This document shows positions 33,659 through 42,426 of a stretch of 49,351 nucleotides of DNA, piece after piece (position 1 is the first letter of the stretch; every line of letters begins with the position of its first letter). The stretch comes from Chloroflexota bacterium (lineage in GTDB: Bacteria > Chloroflexota > Anaerolineae > Aggregatilineales > Aggregatilineaceae), in contig JAAYCM010000037.1 in assembly GCA_012729765.1 (NCBI GenBank), positions 1 through 49,351 of the forward strand, written 5' to 3'. The translations under genes were made by a program, and so were the position numbers. The notes beneath the pieces were generated by a model. The model was not told the DNA's origin and did not search any database. It saw only the letters and a program-made list of their open reading frames with translations.

Positions 33659-34981
33659 TTATTCGGCGGTGCCCCCGGCCTGCTCCAGCAGCGCGCGGAC
33701 CGTTACGCCGCGATAGCCCCACTCGCAGTTTTCCGCGCACAGCGTTTGCAGCACCGGCAGCGCCGACTCGTAGTGGCCGCCCGCGACGGCGTTACGCGCG
33801 TTGAGGTAGCGCTCGGCAAAATCGGCTTCGTAGAGCAGCGAGGGCGGCTCGACCGTGCCGATCTCGTCGGCGCGATAGATCAGGCGGATGCCGCGCGCCA
33901 GGCGATCCTCACCGTCGGGATTCGCGCCCCGGATGTACTGGCGTCCGAGTGTCGTCAGCGCTTCGAGATACATCGCCTGGGTTTCGGCGGGGCGGTGCGC
34001 CGGATCGACCGCCATCAGCGACTCGATCCACTCGATCGCGTCTTCGAAGTCAAGCCGGCTCATCGCGGCGGCGGCCTGATCGTAGAGATAGGCCGGATCG
34101 AGACCATCGGGCGGCGGCTCGGTGCCAATCTCGGCTCCTTCCTCGGTGGGCGGCAGAGTCGGTGTGGGGCTGAGCGTGGGAGTCGCGGTGGGCGCGGGCG
34201 GCGGCGTGGGCGTATAGGCGGCCTGGGTCGAAGCCTGGGCCAGCAGCGCGGCACTGTCGCGCATATATTCCGGCGCGGGCTGGATCGTCTCGACGATCCA
34301 CGAGAAGCGCGCCGCCGCCAGGGCATAGCGTTCGTTTTCCAGGTCGGCCACGCCGGTAGCGTACTGCTCGGCGATGCCCGTTGCCAGGGTTTGGGTGATC
34401 TGGGCGTTGTTGGTTGCCAGCCCGTCGCGGTACCCGGCGAAGCTCGCCAGCCCGATCAGCGCCGCGCAGAGACAGGTCGTGCCCAGCATGACCACGGCCA
34501 GCAGCAGCGGGCGCACGCCGGGACGCGCCTCGCTATAGGGCCGGACGGGAACCGGGGCGGTGTCGTCTTGTGCGATGGGCGGCTCTTGTTCGAGCAGCGC
34601 TTCGTTGCGCGCGGCCTGCTGGGCGGCGATCGCTTCGCGCAGCCCGCGCGGGGCCTTCGGCTCGGTGTCGCTGGCGTCACCCACCGGCAGATCGCCCGCC
34701 GGGGATAGGACATAGAGTGTGCCGCTGCTGGCCGGCGGGCTGTCAGGATCGGCATCGACGGCGGCATCGGCAATCACCGGCGTATCAGAGTCCAGATCGA
34801 CCTCGACGCCCTCAGCCGCCAGCGCCTCGCGCAGCCCGGCAGGTGGGCGCGGCTGGGTATCGTCGGGATCGGCAGCCGGTTCGTCCGGCTGAATAGGCGT
34901 GTCTGGCCCGTGCTCCGGCGCGACCGGCTCCTCGTCGGGATCGCCGGGCGTCAGTGGGGTATCCTGGAAGGCATCAGGCAT
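33659..34981 (-). CDS. Single-pass membrane protein with acidic cytoplasmic region and outer TPR-like domain
   Basis: A 440-residue protein starting at MPDAFQD (34981). The N-terminal 150 residues are acidic and Pro-rich, with two similar units, PPAGLREALAAEGVEV and APRGLREAIAAQQAA. One membrane segment (LLLAVVMLGTTCLCAALIGL) lies near residues 157-180. The outer part has a Thr/Pro linker (YTPTPPPAPTATPTLSPTPT) and then TPR-like helices (AAAAMSRLDFEDAIEWIESL, LPVLQTLCAENCEW). The linker style is frequent in exported Chloroflexota proteins. I recognise no family. It may assemble complexes at the cell surface. The intrinsic terminator at 33602 lies just after its stop. Confidence 0.65.
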   Translation of the reverse strand: MPDAFQDTPLTPGDPDEEPVAPEHGPDTPIQPDEPAADPDDTQPRPPAGLREALAAEGVEVDLDSDTPVIADAAVDADPDSPPASSGTLYVLSPAGDLPVGDASDTEPKAPRGLREAIAAQQAARNEALLEQEPPIAQDDTAPVPVRPYSEARPGVRPLLLAVVMLGTTCLCAALIGLASFAGYRDGLATNNAQITQTLATGIAEQYATGVADLENERYALAAARFSWIVETIQPAPEYMRDSAALLAQASTQAAYTPTPPPAPTATPTLSPTPTLPPTEEGAEIGTEPPPDGLDPAYLYDQAAAAMSRLDFEDAIEWIESLMAVDPAHRPAETQAMYLEALTTLGRQYIRGANPDGEDRLARGIRLIYRADEIGTVEPPSLLYEADFAERYLNARNAVAGGHYESALPVLQTLCAENCEWGYRGVTVRALLEQAGGTAE

Positions 34982-35171
34982 AGTAAACTCGTCTACTCCG
35001 GGGCAGCGCTGCCGCTGCCGCGTGTCGGAAAACTGCCCGGTGGGGCAGGCGCGGCGCATTATACCGGGTTCACCCGGCCTTGTCCAAGACGGCTGGCCAA
35101 CGCCTGGCGCACGGCTTCGGCAGTTTTGTACGACTAAATCTTTTTAACTCGCCCAAGCTCGCCAGCCCGTT

Positions 35172-35188
35172 TTGTGCATTATGCACAA
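35172..35188. promoter_or_regulatory. Palindromic operator candidate upstream of the PucR gene
   Basis: TTGTGCAT, one T, then ATGCACAA: perfect 8-bp arms. It lies 34 bases upstream of the candidate -35 element. This is the size and symmetry of a dimeric regulator site, possibly for autoregulation by the PucR protein or binding of another regulator. Confidence 0.5.
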
Positions 35189-35221
35189 GGGTATTCGTAT
35201 GAATCTCATAAAACCTGCCTA

Positions 35222-35250
35222 AAGACAGTCTTGGCAGCGTTCTATAGAAT
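35222..35250 (+). promoter_or_regulatory. Sigma-70-like promoter of the PucR gene
   Basis: AAGACA (35222-35227), a 17-base spacer and TAGAAT (35245-35250), four and five of six matches to consensus. It is about 75 bases upstream of the ATG at 35327. Confidence 0.45.
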
Positions 35251-35326
35251 GCTTAATTAACCCGCACAGATCATCGATTGGATGCGCGATCAATCGCATG
35301 TAATAACTGACGGGGGGGAGAATACT

Positions 35327-36979
35327 ATGGAGACTGCTGCCTGTTCCGCCACACTTCGATCGCTATTTAAGCTCGCCCTGCCGATCGGCAGCCGCTTGCT
35401 CACCGGGCGGCTCGAAACCCCGGTAAGCTGGGTCTGCCACCTGCGTACCCGTCCGCCGCTGTTTGCCGATCTCGAAGGCGGCGAGCTGGTGTTGGTTTCG
35501 ACCAGCACGCTGGCGGCCTACAGCAAGCCGCTGACGCTCGAAACCGTGATCGAAGAGCTGACGCGCACGAAGGCCAGTGCCCTCGGCGTGCGCGGCACGC
35601 TGACCCCCCGTGCCCATCAAATGGCAAAGTCACTCAATTTCCCGGTGATCGCTCTGCCGGAGCGCGTCGTGCTGCCCCAGGTCGAGCGCGCCGTCCAGCG
35701 CTATTTTACCAACCGCCAGGCCCAGCTTACCCAGCGCGCTTTCGAGCTTCAGCAGATGCTCCAGCGCCACGCGGCCAGCTATCGCGGCCTGACGACGATG
35801 CTCAACGCCCTGGCCCGGATGCTCGACCGCCCGGTCGTGGTGCACGACCGCCAGGGGAACGTCCTCAGCCGGGGCCTGCCGGCCTCGCGCGGGCAGGACT
35901 GGGACGCGCATCTGGCGCTGGCCGGGGGCGCGGAGTTCGTGCGGCGCTTCGATCTGGATGACCGCACCTTCTTCGAGGACGACTGGCAGATCATCGAGAG
36001 TCCGGTGGGCATCACCGCGCCATTGATCCACGAAGGCCGCCTGCTGGGCTACGTCTCGGTGCTCAGCGCGGGCGACGCGCCGGACGAGTTTGATCTGATG
36101 GTGCTGGAATACAGCGCCCCGACCTTTGCCCGCGAGATCATCCGCCAGCAGACCGCCGAGATCAGCACGGTCGAGCATCCGGCCCCCACGCGGGACTGGA
36201 TCGCAGACTGGCTGAGCAGCCCGGCAGTGGATGACACCCTGCTGACGCTGCGCGCCGAAAAAGACTGCTATCAGGCGGGTGTGTGGTATGCCGTCGTGCT
36301 GTTCCACTGGCTCCCGGCGTCGGACCGCATGAACGGTGCGTTTTCGCCGGAGCGCATGGTCAAGCTGATCCAGGCCGAGATGCGCCAGCGCCGGATTCAG
36401 GCGCCGGTCGGGCAGTATGTGGACCGCGCCGTGCTGCTCTTCCCGCTGGACGAGCCGCAGCAGACCCAGCGCCTCAAGCAAACGGTCGATCTGCTGCACG
36501 CCTTGCTGACCCAGGCCGCGCCCGATGGCGAGGTGATCGCCGGGGTGGGACGCCCGGTCCAGGGCCTTACCGCGCTGCGCGAATCGTTCCAGGAAGCCGA
36601 GCGGGCGCTGACGCTCTCGGAGCAGTTATGGGACGAGTCGCAGGTGGCGTTCTTCGGCGACCTGAGCCTGTACGATCTGCTGCTGAACGTGACCGATCCG
36701 GGCGCGCTGTCGGGCTTCTGCGATCACTGGCTCGCGCCACTGTCGTCCTATGACGAGCAGCACCATACCGATCTGCTGCCGACGCTGGGCGCATATTTTT
36801 CCAACAACGGCAACATGGCGCGCACGGCGCACGTGCTGAACATCCACCGTAACACGCTCGTCTACCGGCTGAGCCGTATCACCGAGATCATCCAGCTCGA
36901 TATGGACGACGCGAATGTCCGGCTGAATCTACACCTGGCGCTCAAGGTCCAGCGGATGCTGAGCGCCGCGAACAAGTAG
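35327..36979 (+). CDS. PucR-family transcriptional regulator
   Basis: A 550-residue regulator. The N-terminal PucR domain (LRSLFKLALPIGSRLLTG ... VSWVCHLRTRPPLFADLEGGELVL) covers about 10-130. A GGDEF-like/CdaR middle region follows. The C-terminal helix-turn-helix (HTH_30) reads LLPTLGAYFSNNGNMARTAH then VLNIHRNTLVYRLSRI at about 480-530. PucR proteins control purine catabolism and related nitrogen genes, often as activators responding to a metabolite. ATG 35327 is chosen because of GGGGGAG upstream; 35282 is too early. The protein is a paralogue of the one at 45738 and a candidate controller of the nucleoside genes, though it is 9 kb from them. Confidence 0.9.
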   Translation: METAACSATLRSLFKLALPIGSRLLTGRLETPVSWVCHLRTRPPLFADLEGGELVLVSTSTLAAYSKPLTLETVIEELTRTKASALGVRGTLTPRAHQMAKSLNFPVIALPERVVLPQVERAVQRYFTNRQAQLTQRAFELQQMLQRHAASYRGLTTMLNALARMLDRPVVVHDRQGNVLSRGLPASRGQDWDAHLALAGGAEFVRRFDLDDRTFFEDDWQIIESPVGITAPLIHEGRLLGYVSVLSAGDAPDEFDLMVLEYSAPTFAREIIRQQTAEISTVEHPAPTRDWIADWLSSPAVDDTLLTLRAEKDCYQAGVWYAVVLFHWLPASDRMNGAFSPERMVKLIQAEMRQRRIQAPVGQYVDRAVLLFPLDEPQQTQRLKQTVDLLHALLTQAAPDGEVIAGVGRPVQGLTALRESFQEAERALTLSEQLWDESQVAFFGDLSLYDLLLNVTDPGALSGFCDHWLAPLSSYDEQHHTDLLPTLGAYFSNNGNMARTAHVLNIHRNTLVYRLSRITEIIQLDMDDANVRLNLHLALKVQRMLSAANK

Positions 36980-37011
36980 TGCCGCGCCGAAAAGACCGTT
37001 TCCCGCGAATT

Positions 37012-37056
37012 CAAAATCCTGCCCTCAGCACACAGCGTGGGGGCAGGAATTTTTTC
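37012..37056 (+). terminator. Intrinsic terminator after the PucR gene
   Basis: TCCTGCCC (37017-37024) pairs with GGGCAGGA (37041-37048), followed by ATTTTTT. It lies about 35 bases after the PucR stop and also faces the 3' end of the minus-strand hydrolase gene. Confidence 0.75.
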
Positions 37057-37106
37057 TGATAGGCGGGAGAACGCGCCCGGCTCGATCTGGTTTCCTGGAT
37101 GGGCTG

Positions 37107-38267
37107 TCAGCCGGCCAGGTGCTGTACCAGGAATAAGTATATGGTCATGGCGGTGCTTTGCAGCACACTGTCACCCCCGCCGCCTTCATGCCCCATCCCT
37201 TCGACCCACACGGGCACCACCTCAATCCCGACCGAGGCGTAATAATCGGCGTAGTACTGCGCTGCCTCAATCGACACCGTGGTGTCGGCGGTTCCGTGTA
37301 GGAACAAAACCGGGGGATCAGCCGGATCGGCCCAATAGGGGCCGTAGGTGTGTGCAATCCGCAGCGTTTCAGGCCCCCAGGCCGCTTCATCCCACTCCGA
37401 CGGTGGCAGGGTCAGCGGTGCGATAGCTTCTGGCACGTCCTCGCGCGCGATGCCTGGAAACCAATTCGCCAGGCTGATGATTTCGTTGTTCACATAGGAG
37501 TCTACGGCACCCTCGAAGTCGGGCAGCAGCGCGGCCTGCACGACGGCGGCGTCCACCCACTCGCCATCGGGCATCGTGTAGTCGCAGTCGTCCAGAAACA
37601 GCGCCGGATCATCCAGGGTGGCGATCGTCGCAGCCGCCCATCCGCTGGCGGAAAGCCCCCACACGGCGATACGCTCCGGGTCCAGCCCATAGGACTCGCC
37701 GTGTGCATGGATCCACGCCACCGCGCAGAGGGGATCGCCGATGCTGCGTTCGATACCGGCGTAGGCCGGTGGCCGCCAGGTAATCGTGACCGCGCCAAAT
37801 CCATGCTCGGCCAGCTCCAAAGCCCACCCCGCCAGCGTCGCCTTGGAGCCGGGCAGGCCGTGCAGCAAAACGATCGTCGGGACCGGCTCCCCGGCATCAT
37901 CGGGCACATACACATCGAGCAGGCGCATGGCGGGTGTGCCTTCACCAAACCGGATGTCGCTGTAGTCCGGCGGGTCGAGGGGCACCGGCGTCGGCTGCTG
38001 CAACTTGTTGATCTCACCCAGCAGATTGATCGCCTCCAGCGTGCGGCTGAGATTATCGGCGCACACGATCTGCGCTTCTTCGGCCAGCGCCAGGGCCGTA
38101 TCCAGGTCGCCCGCATCACGCGCGGCATACGCCGCATTCAGGATATCGTTCGGCCCTTCGTCGCATGTCCAGGGGTCATCCTGGGCATAGCCGGGGTCAA
38201 CTGGAATGAGGGATAGCAGCAGCATCAAGCCTAAGCCTGCGATCAGAAGTACAGGGCGGTAAAGCAT
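37107..38267 (-). CDS. Secreted alpha/beta hydrolase (dienelactone hydrolase/esterase-like)
   Basis: A 386-residue exported hydrolase. MLYRPVLLIAGLGLMLLLSL then GYAQDD is a signal peptide. Residues 30-95 are a helical TPR-like region (AAYAARDAGDLDTALALAEE). The catalytic domain shows the oxyanion region VLLHGLPGSKA, the nucleophile Ser in VWGLSASGWAAA, an Asp in LHGTADTTVS and the His in EGMGHEGG. It probably hydrolyses an ester or peptide outside the cytoplasm; the substrate is unknown. AGGAGG stands five bases before the ATG. It is separated from the next minus-strand hydrolase by repeat copy 7. Confidence 0.82.
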   Translation of the reverse strand: MLYRPVLLIAGLGLMLLLSLIPVDPGYAQDDPWTCDEGPNDILNAAYAARDAGDLDTALALAEEAQIVCADNLSRTLEAINLLGEINKLQQPTPVPLDPPDYSDIRFGEGTPAMRLLDVYVPDDAGEPVPTIVLLHGLPGSKATLAGWALELAEHGFGAVTITWRPPAYAGIERSIGDPLCAVAWIHAHGESYGLDPERIAVWGLSASGWAAATIATLDDPALFLDDCDYTMPDGEWVDAAVVQAALLPDFEGAVDSYVNNEIISLANWFPGIAREDVPEAIAPLTLPPSEWDEAAWGPETLRIAHTYGPYWADPADPPVLFLHGTADTTVSIEAAQYYADYYASVGIEVVPVWVEGMGHEGGGGDSVLQSTAMTIYLFLVQHLAG

Positions 38268-38391
38268 GCTAACCTCCTAGACTATCTGGTCGATATACGG
38301 AATAGCAGCCCCAGCCAGGACACCACCGGAAACCCGAAAACGGGTATTTACTTCCAGATTTGGCGTCCCGTGTGACACACTCCAGAAGGCT

Positions 38392-38547
38392 CTAGTACTA
38401 CAGCCGCACCTGACGTTTTGTTGCCCCCCATTCCCCGGCCCCTTCCCCCACGCTGTCGCGGAGGGAAGGGGAGCAGGATTTGAAGTCCTTCCCTCATTTT
38501 GGGGGAAGGATTTAGGATGGGGGGGCGATCTACGGCTGTAGTACTAG
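38392..38547. mobile_element. MITE-like element with perfect 15-bp terminal inverted repeats around repeat copy 7
   Basis: CTAGTACTACAGCCG (38392-38406) and its exact reverse complement (38533-38547) enclose repeat copy 7, giving a 156-bp non-coding element. The right end overlaps the stop codon (TAG, 38544-38546) of the minus-strand hydrolase gene. No clear target-site duplication is seen. It looks like a non-autonomous element; the source of the transposase is unknown. Confidence 0.6.
38424..38525 (-). repeat. Dispersed hairpin repeat, copy 7 (reverse)
   Basis: On the minus strand it starts CCCCCCATCCTAAATCC and has a perfect TCCTTCCC/GGGAAGGA stem, almost identical there to copies 3 and 8. 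It lies downstream of the minus-strand hydrolase gene, so relative to that gene it is in the same orientation as copies 1, 3 and 4. Confidence 0.85.
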
Positions 38548-39425
38548 CTCAGCAGCGCTGCGTCGAAGAAGGCGATCACGCGCTGCTCGTACTCGTCGGG
38601 ATAGCGGCGAAACGATCCGGTATGTGACGCATCGGGCGCAACCCACAACGCGGCCCGCTCACCGACCGTCTCCGCGAACAGCTCGTTAAAGTCCACTTCC
38701 AGCGCCTCGCTGCCACCTGCGATCAATAGGATTTCGGTCCATTCGGCCTCGATTATCGAGTTCAGCAGCGGCTTAGGCGGATCGTCGCCGGTGATCAGTT
38801 GGACGGTGGCGTACATCACGCGCGCGGTGAAATTGCGGTAGAGCGGGCGCTCCGAGGGCAGGGCGCGCAGTTCTTCGACGCTGCGCTGGGTGGCACCGTC
38901 GGCGGCGATGGCTGCCAGCTCAGGATATTCGGATGCCGCACCGAGCAGCACTTCCCCGCCGAGCGACAGCCCCAGCCCGCCGATCACCTCGACCTCGTCA
39001 CGCGCCTGTAGGAAGCCGACCGCCGCGCCGACATCCTCGGTTCCCTGCCAGCCAAAGCGGTTGGTCGTTCCGTCACTCTCGCCGTGCCCGCGCAGATCGA
39101 CTGCCAGCACGCCGTAACCGTGCTCGATCAGCATCGTGGCATAGCCGCGCACGCTCTCGCGCGAGCCGTTGGCCCCGTGCATCAGGATGATCACTGCGCC
39201 GTTGGCCGGGGGCGCATACCAGCCTGCCAGCTCGACACCATCCGGCGCTTCGAGCGTGACGGCTTCGAAACCGTCCGGCGGCGCGCCGACATCCTGCCGG
39301 TGCGGAAAGACGACCGCGATCCCAAACCCGATCGGCATGAGCAGGTACAGCCCGACGACGGCGAGCACGATCAGGATCACGAGCCAGCGCAGGATGCGTT
39401 TGCGGTTGCTCGGTTTGATTTTCAT
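38544..39425 (-). CDS. Membrane-anchored alpha/beta hydrolase
   Basis: A 293-residue hydrolase with an N-terminal anchor (LRWLVILIVLAVVGLYLLMP, residues 13-32). The fold motifs are IILMHGANGSRESV (oxyanion), AVDLRGHGESDG, the nucleophile Ser in GLGLSLGGEVLL, and a late His in PDASHTGSF. It resembles BEM46/FrsA-type hydrolases acting at the outer face of the membrane. The substrate is unknown. AGAGG precedes the ATG. A TATAAT-like -10 (39500-39505, minus strand) lies about 75 bases upstream. The stop codon is inside the terminal repeat of the MITE-like element. Confidence 0.83.
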   Translation of the reverse strand: MKIKPSNRKRILRWLVILIVLAVVGLYLLMPIGFGIAVVFPHRQDVGAPPDGFEAVTLEAPDGVELAGWYAPPANGAVIILMHGANGSRESVRGYATMLIEHGYGVLAVDLRGHGESDGTTNRFGWQGTEDVGAAVGFLQARDEVEVIGGLGLSLGGEVLLGAASEYPELAAIAADGATQRSVEELRALPSERPLYRNFTARVMYATVQLITGDDPPKPLLNSIIEAEWTEILLIAGGSEALEVDFNELFAETVGERAALWVAPDASHTGSFRRYPDEYEQRVIAFFDAALLS

Positions 39426-39499
39426 GAAGGCCTCTGTTGGGTGAACGCGAAAAAGGGTGTCCGGCAGATTATGCTAAATTGCACAAATCATTTCGTTTT

Positions 39500-39505
39500 A
39501 TTATA
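39500..39505 (-). promoter_or_regulatory. TATAAT -10 element for the membrane-anchored hydrolase gene
   Basis: A perfect TATAAT on the minus strand, 75 bases upstream of the ATG at 39425, in an AT-rich stretch. The -35 region is poor, so this is tentative. Confidence 0.35.
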
Positions 39506-39601
39506 CGTCCAGGTTTGGCATACTGTTGCGCCGGGAGAAGAAGTCATCAGGCGGGTAGCCGGACGCGAGTCTGGGTGCCCGCCGGCCATTCCGGGTCCGG
39601 C

Positions 39602-40552
39602 CTACATCGCCAGCGTCAGCATCAGGATTGCATCGGGCGCGCCCAGTGACGCGCCGCTGACCATCCGCACGCGGGTATGGATGATCTGGAAGCCGGCCTC
39701 AAGCGTGGCGCGCAGCAGGTCGATCTGGCGCGTATTGACCGGCAGCATCAGCCCGACCTTGCCCTGGCTGCGGGCGAAGACCTGCATCTCGCCCAGGTAG
39801 CGCGGCCAGTGCTCCGCCGCCGAGGGCAGACAGCCTGCCGCTTCGATGGTGAAATGCGACTGGAGCGTGTCCTCGCGGCGCGGGCTGCCGCGCAGAATGG
39901 CGAAGGCCGACGGTGCGCCGTCCTCGTGCCAGACCAGCGTCGCCCCGGCCCGCTCGTCGATCACCCAACGCGCAGCGGGCGATGGATCAAGACCGGGGAA
40001 CAGATGTGATCCGATTGTGTGCAGCGCGTCGCCGCTTTCCCATACCTCGAAGCTGGTGTGCAGCGATGGGATGCGGGCGCGGCCATGACACAGCAGCGTC
40101 ATCTCGCGCGCGTCCAGCCCCAGCCGCGTGTAGAGCGCCAGATTCCTGCCGCTTTCGGGCATCGTTTCGAGCGCCAAAGTGGTGCAGCCGGCCTCGCGCA
40201 GCGTGTCCAGCCCGGCGGCGATCACGGCCCGACCCAGGCCCATCCCCTGGCTGCGCGGCAGCACGCCCAGCGTCCCCAGCCAGCCGAGCGATCCCCAGAG
40301 GTGCGTGAAGCAGTAGCCGAGAATCTGGCCCGGCCCGGTTTCGAGCACGATGCCGGGGCAGGGGCGTTGGAGCGCGACCAGCATGTTATCGAGGGTGCGC
40401 GGGCGCAGGCTGCGCGGCAGGGTATTCTGGTGGCGGCGGTAGTCCTCGAAGGCGGCGTGATCGATCAGGCGGACAGCCTCAAGGTCGTCGAGTGTCATGG
40501 GGCGGGTTGTATACGCGGGGGTATCGGACGAGTCGAACCAGCGATCGGACAC
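39602..40552 (-). CDS. GNAT-family N-acetyltransferase
   Basis: A 316-residue protein. The first GNAT domain runs to about residue 150: TRPMTLDDLEAVRLIDHAAF, then LGTLGVLPRSQGMGLGRAVI with the QGMGLG acetyl-CoA loop, and NLALYTRLGL. The C-terminal half reads like a second, degenerate GNAT domain (GEMQVFARSQGKVGLMLPV, ATLEAGFQIIHTRVRM). GTG 40552 is chosen as start because AAGGAAG precedes it; the ORF is open 200 bases further but shows no coding sense. Its substrate is unknown. It is divergent from the AAA ATPase gene. Confidence 0.82.
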   Translation of the reverse strand: MSDRWFDSSDTPAYTTRPMTLDDLEAVRLIDHAAFEDYRRHQNTLPRSLRPRTLDNMLVALQRPCPGIVLETGPGQILGYCFTHLWGSLGWLGTLGVLPRSQGMGLGRAVIAAGLDTLREAGCTTLALETMPESGRNLALYTRLGLDAREMTLLCHGRARIPSLHTSFEVWESGDALHTIGSHLFPGLDPSPAARWVIDERAGATLVWHEDGAPSAFAILRGSPRREDTLQSHFTIEAAGCLPSAAEHWPRYLGEMQVFARSQGKVGLMLPVNTRQIDLLRATLEAGFQIIHTRVRMVSGASLGAPDAILMLTLAM

Positions 40553-40732
40553 CAGGGGCTTCCTTCCTGGCGCGGTGGATTGTCTCGCGCCTCGTATACG
40601 ACTATAGTTGCACTGGCGGTCCCTGCCAAGCGGCAGCACGCGCCGCCGTTGGGGTGCACGACAGGGCGGGCGTAGTCGGTTTTTGGCTGTTTGCATGATA
40701 CAATCGAAGTGCGCTGATAAGGAAGACAGGCC

Positions 40733-42133
40733 ATGCGCCAGATGGCAGGCTCGCACAGGAAGCGGATAGTGAAAAACGGTCCAGGGGACGAGATGAATTC
40801 ATTGCGATGGATGATGCGGTATGAGCAACTGGCCCTCTGGGCCAGCAGTGAGTGGCAAAAACGGCAGGGGGAGCGGGCTTACCAGTTGTTGTGGGCATCC
40901 GAGAGCTGCGGCAACCAGATCGCCCAGACCCGCATCAAGCCTCGCCGCCGCCTCAAGGGGCGCGCGCAGTATCTCGGTGTCGAGCAGATCGCATGTGACG
41001 AGGTGATCTCGATCAGCGAATACGTCATGCCGGGACGCAACCCGGTATTGGGCGAGTCGGTCGGCGCGTATCTGTTCCATTTCGATCATCCCGGCGGGGC
41101 GTTCGATGTGCTCCACGTCAGCTCGTACTACCGCGACGATGACTCGAACATCGTTTCGATTGCCCTGGTGCCGCCCGAACATCTCGACGCCTGGGTGAAC
41201 TTCGAGTCGCTGTGCAACGAAGCGGTGCGCCGCCCCACGCGCCGCCAGGATGTCTATATTATCGGCGGCACGAACGCCTATTTTAAGCCGACCGTCGAAT
41301 GGGACGAGGTGATCCTGCCCAGCGAAATTAAAGAAGACCTGCGCTCGGACATGGAAGCTTTCTTCAAGGACGGCGTGCCGATCTACCAGGAACTAAACCT
41401 CGCGCCGTTCCGCAAGCTGCTGCTGGTCGGGCCGCCGGGCACGGGCAAGACGATGCTCTGCGCGGCGATGGCAAAGCTGGCCCTGCGCAAGAAGCGGGTC
41501 GTCGTCTATGTTTCCGGCGCAGACGACGACGGCGCATCGTTCCACAAGATTCACCACGCGCTCAACGTGGTCGCCAACGCCGGCTACCCGGTGCTGCTGA
41601 TCGTGGAAGAGATTGACGTGTATCTGCGCAAGGACGACAAGGCGCGCATCCTCAATGTGCTCGACGGGCTGGAGTCGCCCAACAACCCGCGCGGCGCGCT
41701 GCTGCTGGCGACGACCAACTATCCCGAAGTGATCGACGAGCGCATCGCCAAGCGGCCTGGGCGCATGGACCGGATCGTGATCATCCCGCCCATTCAGGAT
41801 GAAGAGCTGGCGCGCCAGATGCTCCAGCATTACATGGGGCCCCAGTGGCGCGAAGAACACCAGTCGATGGTGCCGCTGCTGGTGGGACAGACCGGCGCGT
41901 TCGTGCGCGAGATCGCGCTGCACGCCCGGATGCTGGCGGCGCACAAACAGCAGCGGGTGGTCAATCTCGCCACGCTCCAGCAGTCGATCGACAGCCTGTC
42001 GAGCCAGATCAGCACCGGCGACGATCTGCTGCCGCGCCGCCGCCTGGGCTTCGGCGGGAACGGCTTCGGCGTCGTGCTGGACGACATCGACACGCGCCGG
42101 CAGTTGGTCGAGGGCGACCTGACGGAAGACTGA
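40733..42133 (+). CDS. AAA-family ATPase
   Basis: A 466-residue protein with one AAA module. Walker A is LLVGPPGTGKT (residues 230-240) and Walker B VLLIVEEID (287-295), with Glu-Glu where Asp-Glu is usual. ATTNYPEVIDERIAKRPGRMDR gives sensor 1 and the arginine finger (within 340-365). The first 200 residues are a family-specific N-domain with no motif I know. The arrangement is like Bcs1/proteasome-related single-AAA proteins that remodel other proteins. ATG 40733 has AAGGA upstream, and ATG 40793 (MNSLRW) is a good alternative with AGGGG. A strong terminator follows at 42178. Confidence 0.83.
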   Translation: MRQMAGSHRKRIVKNGPGDEMNSLRWMMRYEQLALWASSEWQKRQGERAYQLLWASESCGNQIAQTRIKPRRRLKGRAQYLGVEQIACDEVISISEYVMPGRNPVLGESVGAYLFHFDHPGGAFDVLHVSSYYRDDDSNIVSIALVPPEHLDAWVNFESLCNEAVRRPTRRQDVYIIGGTNAYFKPTVEWDEVILPSEIKEDLRSDMEAFFKDGVPIYQELNLAPFRKLLLVGPPGTGKTMLCAAMAKLALRKKRVVVYVSGADDDGASFHKIHHALNVVANAGYPVLLIVEEIDVYLRKDDKARILNVLDGLESPNNPRGALLLATTNYPEVIDERIAKRPGRMDRIVIIPPIQDEELARQMLQHYMGPQWREEHQSMVPLLVGQTGAFVREIALHARMLAAHKQQRVVNLATLQQSIDSLSSQISTGDDLLPRRRLGFGGNGFGVVLDDIDTRRQLVEGDLTED

Positions 42134-42177
42134 GCCGGTACCGCCCCGCGCCGGATAGCTTGCAACGCCTATCACTG

Positions 42178-42214
42178 GCCCGCGTAACTGACCTGTGCGC
42201 GGGCTTTATTTTTT
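42178..42214 (+). terminator. Intrinsic terminator after the AAA ATPase gene
   Basis: GCCCGCG (42178-42184) pairs with CGCGGGC (42198-42204) and is followed by TTTATTTTTT. This is the clearest rho-independent terminator in the window. The rest of the 293-base gap to 42426 shows no gene. Confidence 0.85.
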
Positions 42215-42426
42215 GTTTACCGGCTGGAATACTGACCGGTCGCTGTGCGGCTGCCGGGGGGTGTGCTGATTGCCCTGAATGACCGTGACCTTTGGCACTT
42301 GGATCGGGCTGGCGCGGTGATTATAGTGGGTAGAAGTTCGGGAGAAGGCACAGCGGCACGTGCCAACCCGGATCGCGCCAGAGGCCCGTCTGATTGAAGC
42401 AACGCGTGCAGATGGATAACCGGCGA

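Larger units (their letters stand above)
34982..35326. promoter_or_regulatory. Divergent control region between the membrane TPR gene and the PucR gene
   Basis: A 345-base gap without a gene. It is AT-richer on the right and holds a perfect palindrome (35172-35188) and a sigma-70-like promoter (35222-35250) for the PucR gene. I see no RNA gene in it. Confidence 0.5.
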
